Source: Planktothricoides sp. SR001 (GTDB lineage Bacteria > Cyanobacteriota > Cyanobacteriia > Cyanobacteriales > Laspinemataceae). From it: a DNA stretch of 39,472 nucleotides. The stretch lies in contig NZ_LIUQ01000049.1 of assembly GCF_001276715.1 (NCBI RefSeq), positions 1 through 39,472 on the forward strand, written 5' to 3'. This document shows positions 37,540 to 39,472 of this stretch, one piece after another. The notes beneath the pieces were generated by a model. The model made no database searches and had not been told where the DNA came from. It worked only from the letters and a program-made list of their open reading frames with translations. A program made the position numbers and the translations under genes. The number at the start of each line of letters is the position of its first letter. Position 1 is the stretch's first letter.

Positions 37540-39380
37540 GTTCAAAAAAATCTCAAAAAAATTTTCTAAAATATCAAGCAAATATTTTAGTCGTTGATGA
37601 CAACCAAGATAACTTGCGGTTATTGTCTAAACTTTTATCGCAAAAAGGCTATCAAGTTAGAAATGCCATTAATGGAAATACCGCCTTAATTGCTGCCAAA
37701 GCAGCCAACCCTGATTTAATTTTATTAGATATTCAAATGCCTGATATGGATGGGTATCAGGTTTGTCAGATTCTCAAAAAAGATCCAGAAACTTATGATA
37801 TTCCCATCATTTTCTTGACGGCGATGAATTCAGTGATTGACAAGGTAAAAGCGTTTAGCATTGGGGGTTCCGATTACATTACTAAACCATTTCATTTAGA
37901 GGAGGTTTTAATTAGAATTGAAAACCTACTGAAATTTCAAGCGGCCAAAGCAGAAATTCGTCAACTTAATTCTGAATTAGAAAATCGGGTCAGTGACCGA
38001 ACTGCCGAACTGGAAAGAGCGAATGAAAAACTGAAACAAGAAATTGTGGAACGCCAAAGAGCAGAAAAACGACTGCTGCACATGGCATGGCATGACTCTC
38101 TAACTGGATTACCTAATCGTTCCTTGTTAATCGAGGAATTGCAAACCTGTTTAAACCGCGTTAAAAGTGACCCAGATTATTTATTTGCTGTATTATTTTT
38201 AGATTGCGATCGCTTTAAATTAGTCAATGATTCTTTGGGACATTTGATTGGGGATCGAGTGCTGATTGCCATTGCTGATAGCCTAAAATATTGCCTAAAT
38301 GATGAAGATATTTTGGCTCGTTTAGGCAGTGATGAATTTACGATTATTATCAAAAATATCCAAGACATATCTGATGCGATTTATCTAGCAGAACGGATTC
38401 ATAAACAATGGCAATTTCCCTTAAATATTGACCAATATGATGTGTTTATTAATGCCAGCATTGGGATTGCGATCGGCTCACCCGCATATCAAAAACCGGA
38501 ACATATTTTAAGAGACGCTGACATTGCCATGTATCAAGCGAAAAAATTGGGACATACTCACTATCAAGTATTTGAAGCTAGTATGCATGACCATGTGTTA
38601 AAGCGTTTACAATTAGAAACTGATTTGCGTCTAGCCATTCAACGGCAAGAGTTTTTTTTACAATATCAACCCATTATCTCTCTATGTAGCGGCAAGCTGG
38701 CAGGATTTGAAGCTTTAATTCGCTGGCAGCACCCCCAACAGGGTTTTGTTTCTCCTGGGGAGTTTATCCCGATCGCCGAGGAAACTGGGTTAATTGTTCC
38801 TATGGGTCTTTGGGTATTGCGTGAAGCTTGTCAAACTATGCAGTCTTGGGTCAAAAAATTTGCTGAATTCCGTTTACATATTAGCGTCAATCTGTCCGTG
38901 AAACAATTTCGCCAACCGAATTTGATAGAAATGATCGATCAAATTCTGGCTGAAACTCAATTACATAGTCAATATTTAAAGCTAGAAATTACGGAAACGG
39001 CTATTATGGATAATGCCGAATCGGCGAATCGGCTACTGAAACAACTAAAAGCCCGCAAAATTAAATTATCCCTAGATGATTTTGGCACCGGATATTCTTC
39101 TTTAAGTTATCTGCATCGGTTTCATATGGATACATTAAAAATTGACCGTTCTTTTATTGGCAACATTAGTGAAGATCGCGATAGTCTGGAAATTGTCGAG
39201 GCGATCGTTACTCTAGCTCACCAATTGAAAATGGATGTGGTGGCGGAAGGAGTGGAAACCTTGATGCACTTTAATCAACTGAGAAATTTAGGAATTGAGT
39301 TTGGTCAGGGATATTTTTTCGCCAAACCCTTAGATGCCAACTCAGCAGAAGCATTGATTCGCAGCAAACCACAATGGTAA
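37536..39380 (+). CDS. Response regulator with GGDEF and EAL domains
   Basis: This 614-aa protein has an N-terminal receiver (residues ~15-135; phospho-acceptor Asp65 in LLDIQMPDMDG, Lys117 in TKPF), a coiled coil (~137-180), a GGDEF domain (~183-345) with the active-site motif GSDEF (264-268) in place of GGDEF, and an EAL domain (~355-605; EALIRW at 392, ITETAI with Glu486, DDFGTGYSSL at 514-523). EAL residues look intact, so c-di-GMP hydrolysis is plausible. The Ser substitution in GSDEF leaves synthase activity uncertain. The start ATG overlaps a short upstream ORF. No cognate histidine kinase is adjacent. Confidence 0.93.
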   Translation: MSSKKSQKNFLKYQANILVVDDNQDNLRLLSKLLSQKGYQVRNAINGNTALIAAKAANPDLILLDIQMPDMDGYQVCQILKKDPETYDIPIIFLTAMNSVIDKVKAFSIGGSDYITKPFHLEEVLIRIENLLKFQAAKAEIRQLNSELENRVSDRTAELERANEKLKQEIVERQRAEKRLLHMAWHDSLTGLPNRSLLIEELQTCLNRVKSDPDYLFAVLFLDCDRFKLVNDSLGHLIGDRVLIAIADSLKYCLNDEDILARLGSDEFTIIIKNIQDISDAIYLAERIHKQWQFPLNIDQYDVFINASIGIAIGSPAYQKPEHILRDADIAMYQAKKLGHTHYQVFEASMHDHVLKRLQLETDLRLAIQRQEFFLQYQPIISLCSGKLAGFEALIRWQHPQQGFVSPGEFIPIAEETGLIVPMGLWVLREACQTMQSWVKKFAEFRLHISVNLSVKQFRQPNLIEMIDQILAETQLHSQYLKLEITETAIMDNAESANRLLKQLKARKIKLSLDDFGTGYSSLSYLHRFHMDTLKIDRSFIGNISEDRDSLEIVEAIVTLAHQLKMDVVAEGVETLMHFNQLRNLGIEFGQGYFFAKPLDANSAEALIRSKPQW

Positions 39381-39416
39381 CGTTTGTTCTGGATCATTCA
39401 ACAGGGATCTCTTGTG

Positions 39417-39472
39417 CAGAGGTGCAGAGGGGCAGAGGGGCCCGCCGTCGGCGGAGGGGCAGAGGGGAGAGT
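39417..39472. repeat. G-rich simple repeat at the window end
   Basis: GCAGAGGG and GAGGGGCA octamers with an inserted GCCCGCCGTCGGCGG palindrome run to the end of the window, downstream of the GGDEF-EAL gene. It resembles the simple repeats at 4734-4815. Confidence 0.75.

Overview
The window looks like a piece of a cyanobacterial chromosome or large plasmid. The palindrome GCGATCGC (HIP1), typical of cyanobacteria, recurs throughout. Several proteins belong to cyanobacterium-typical families: a Mo-dependent-nitrogenase C-terminal-domain protein, a giant kinase/AAA/GAF/PAS/histidine-kinase hybrid, and a cyanobacterial type III-B CRISPR module. Intergenic DNA is full of short dispersed repeats. 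The species cannot be named from the sequence alone.

Layout. Positions 1-4320 (minus strand) hold a transporter/HEAT/cNMP-binding fusion and a small Mo-nitro_C protein. Positions 4883-11191 (minus) hold a 2102-aa hybrid signalling kinase. Positions 11192-12073 are a mosaic of two repeat families. Positions 12074-28803 form one co-oriented CRISPR-Cas locus, read right to left on the minus strand: cas10/cmr2, cmr3, cmr4, cmr5, a cmr6-cmr1 fusion, a CARF-HEPN ribonuclease, a 158-aa membrane protein, a small membrane protein (probably Csx18), cas1, cas2, a leader with a recognisable promoter, and a 54-repeat array. A further small membrane-protein gene begins 35 bp past the degenerate terminal repeat. 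A divergent WYL-domain regulator (29791-30975, plus) is the obvious candidate to control the locus. A truncated second copy of its 5' end, joined to a cmr2 fragment, lies between it and cmr2. No cas6 is present. Positions 31046-36697 (minus) hold an unknown protein, two tandem paralogous polytopic membrane proteins that resemble GT-C glycosyltransferases, and a lipid-flippase-like (UPF0104/LPG-synthase TM) protein. Positions 37489-39380 (plus) hold a 16-codon upstream ORF overlapping a response regulator-GGDEF-EAL protein.

How the parts fit. Cas10 keeps an HD pair near its N-terminus and a GGDD cyclase motif, so it should be able to make cyclic oligoadenylate when the Cmr complex binds target RNA. 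The nearby CARF-HEPN protein keeps its R-x4-H motif and is the natural responder. Cas1, Cas2 and the small membrane protein are translationally coupled by TAATG/TGATG overlaps and lie directly upstream of the leader. The array is transcribed from a promoter (TAGACA-17-TATAAT) whose predicted start coincides with the leader-repeat junction. The absence of cas6 resembles the III-Bv systems of cyanobacteria, where crRNA maturation by host RNase E has been reported. The oddest points are the Cmr6-Cmr1 fusion, the apparent lack of the usual catalytic Asp in Cmr4, the membrane proteins woven into the locus, the chimeric WYL/cmr2 fossil, and two spacers that overlap the same 23-bp protospacer stretch.
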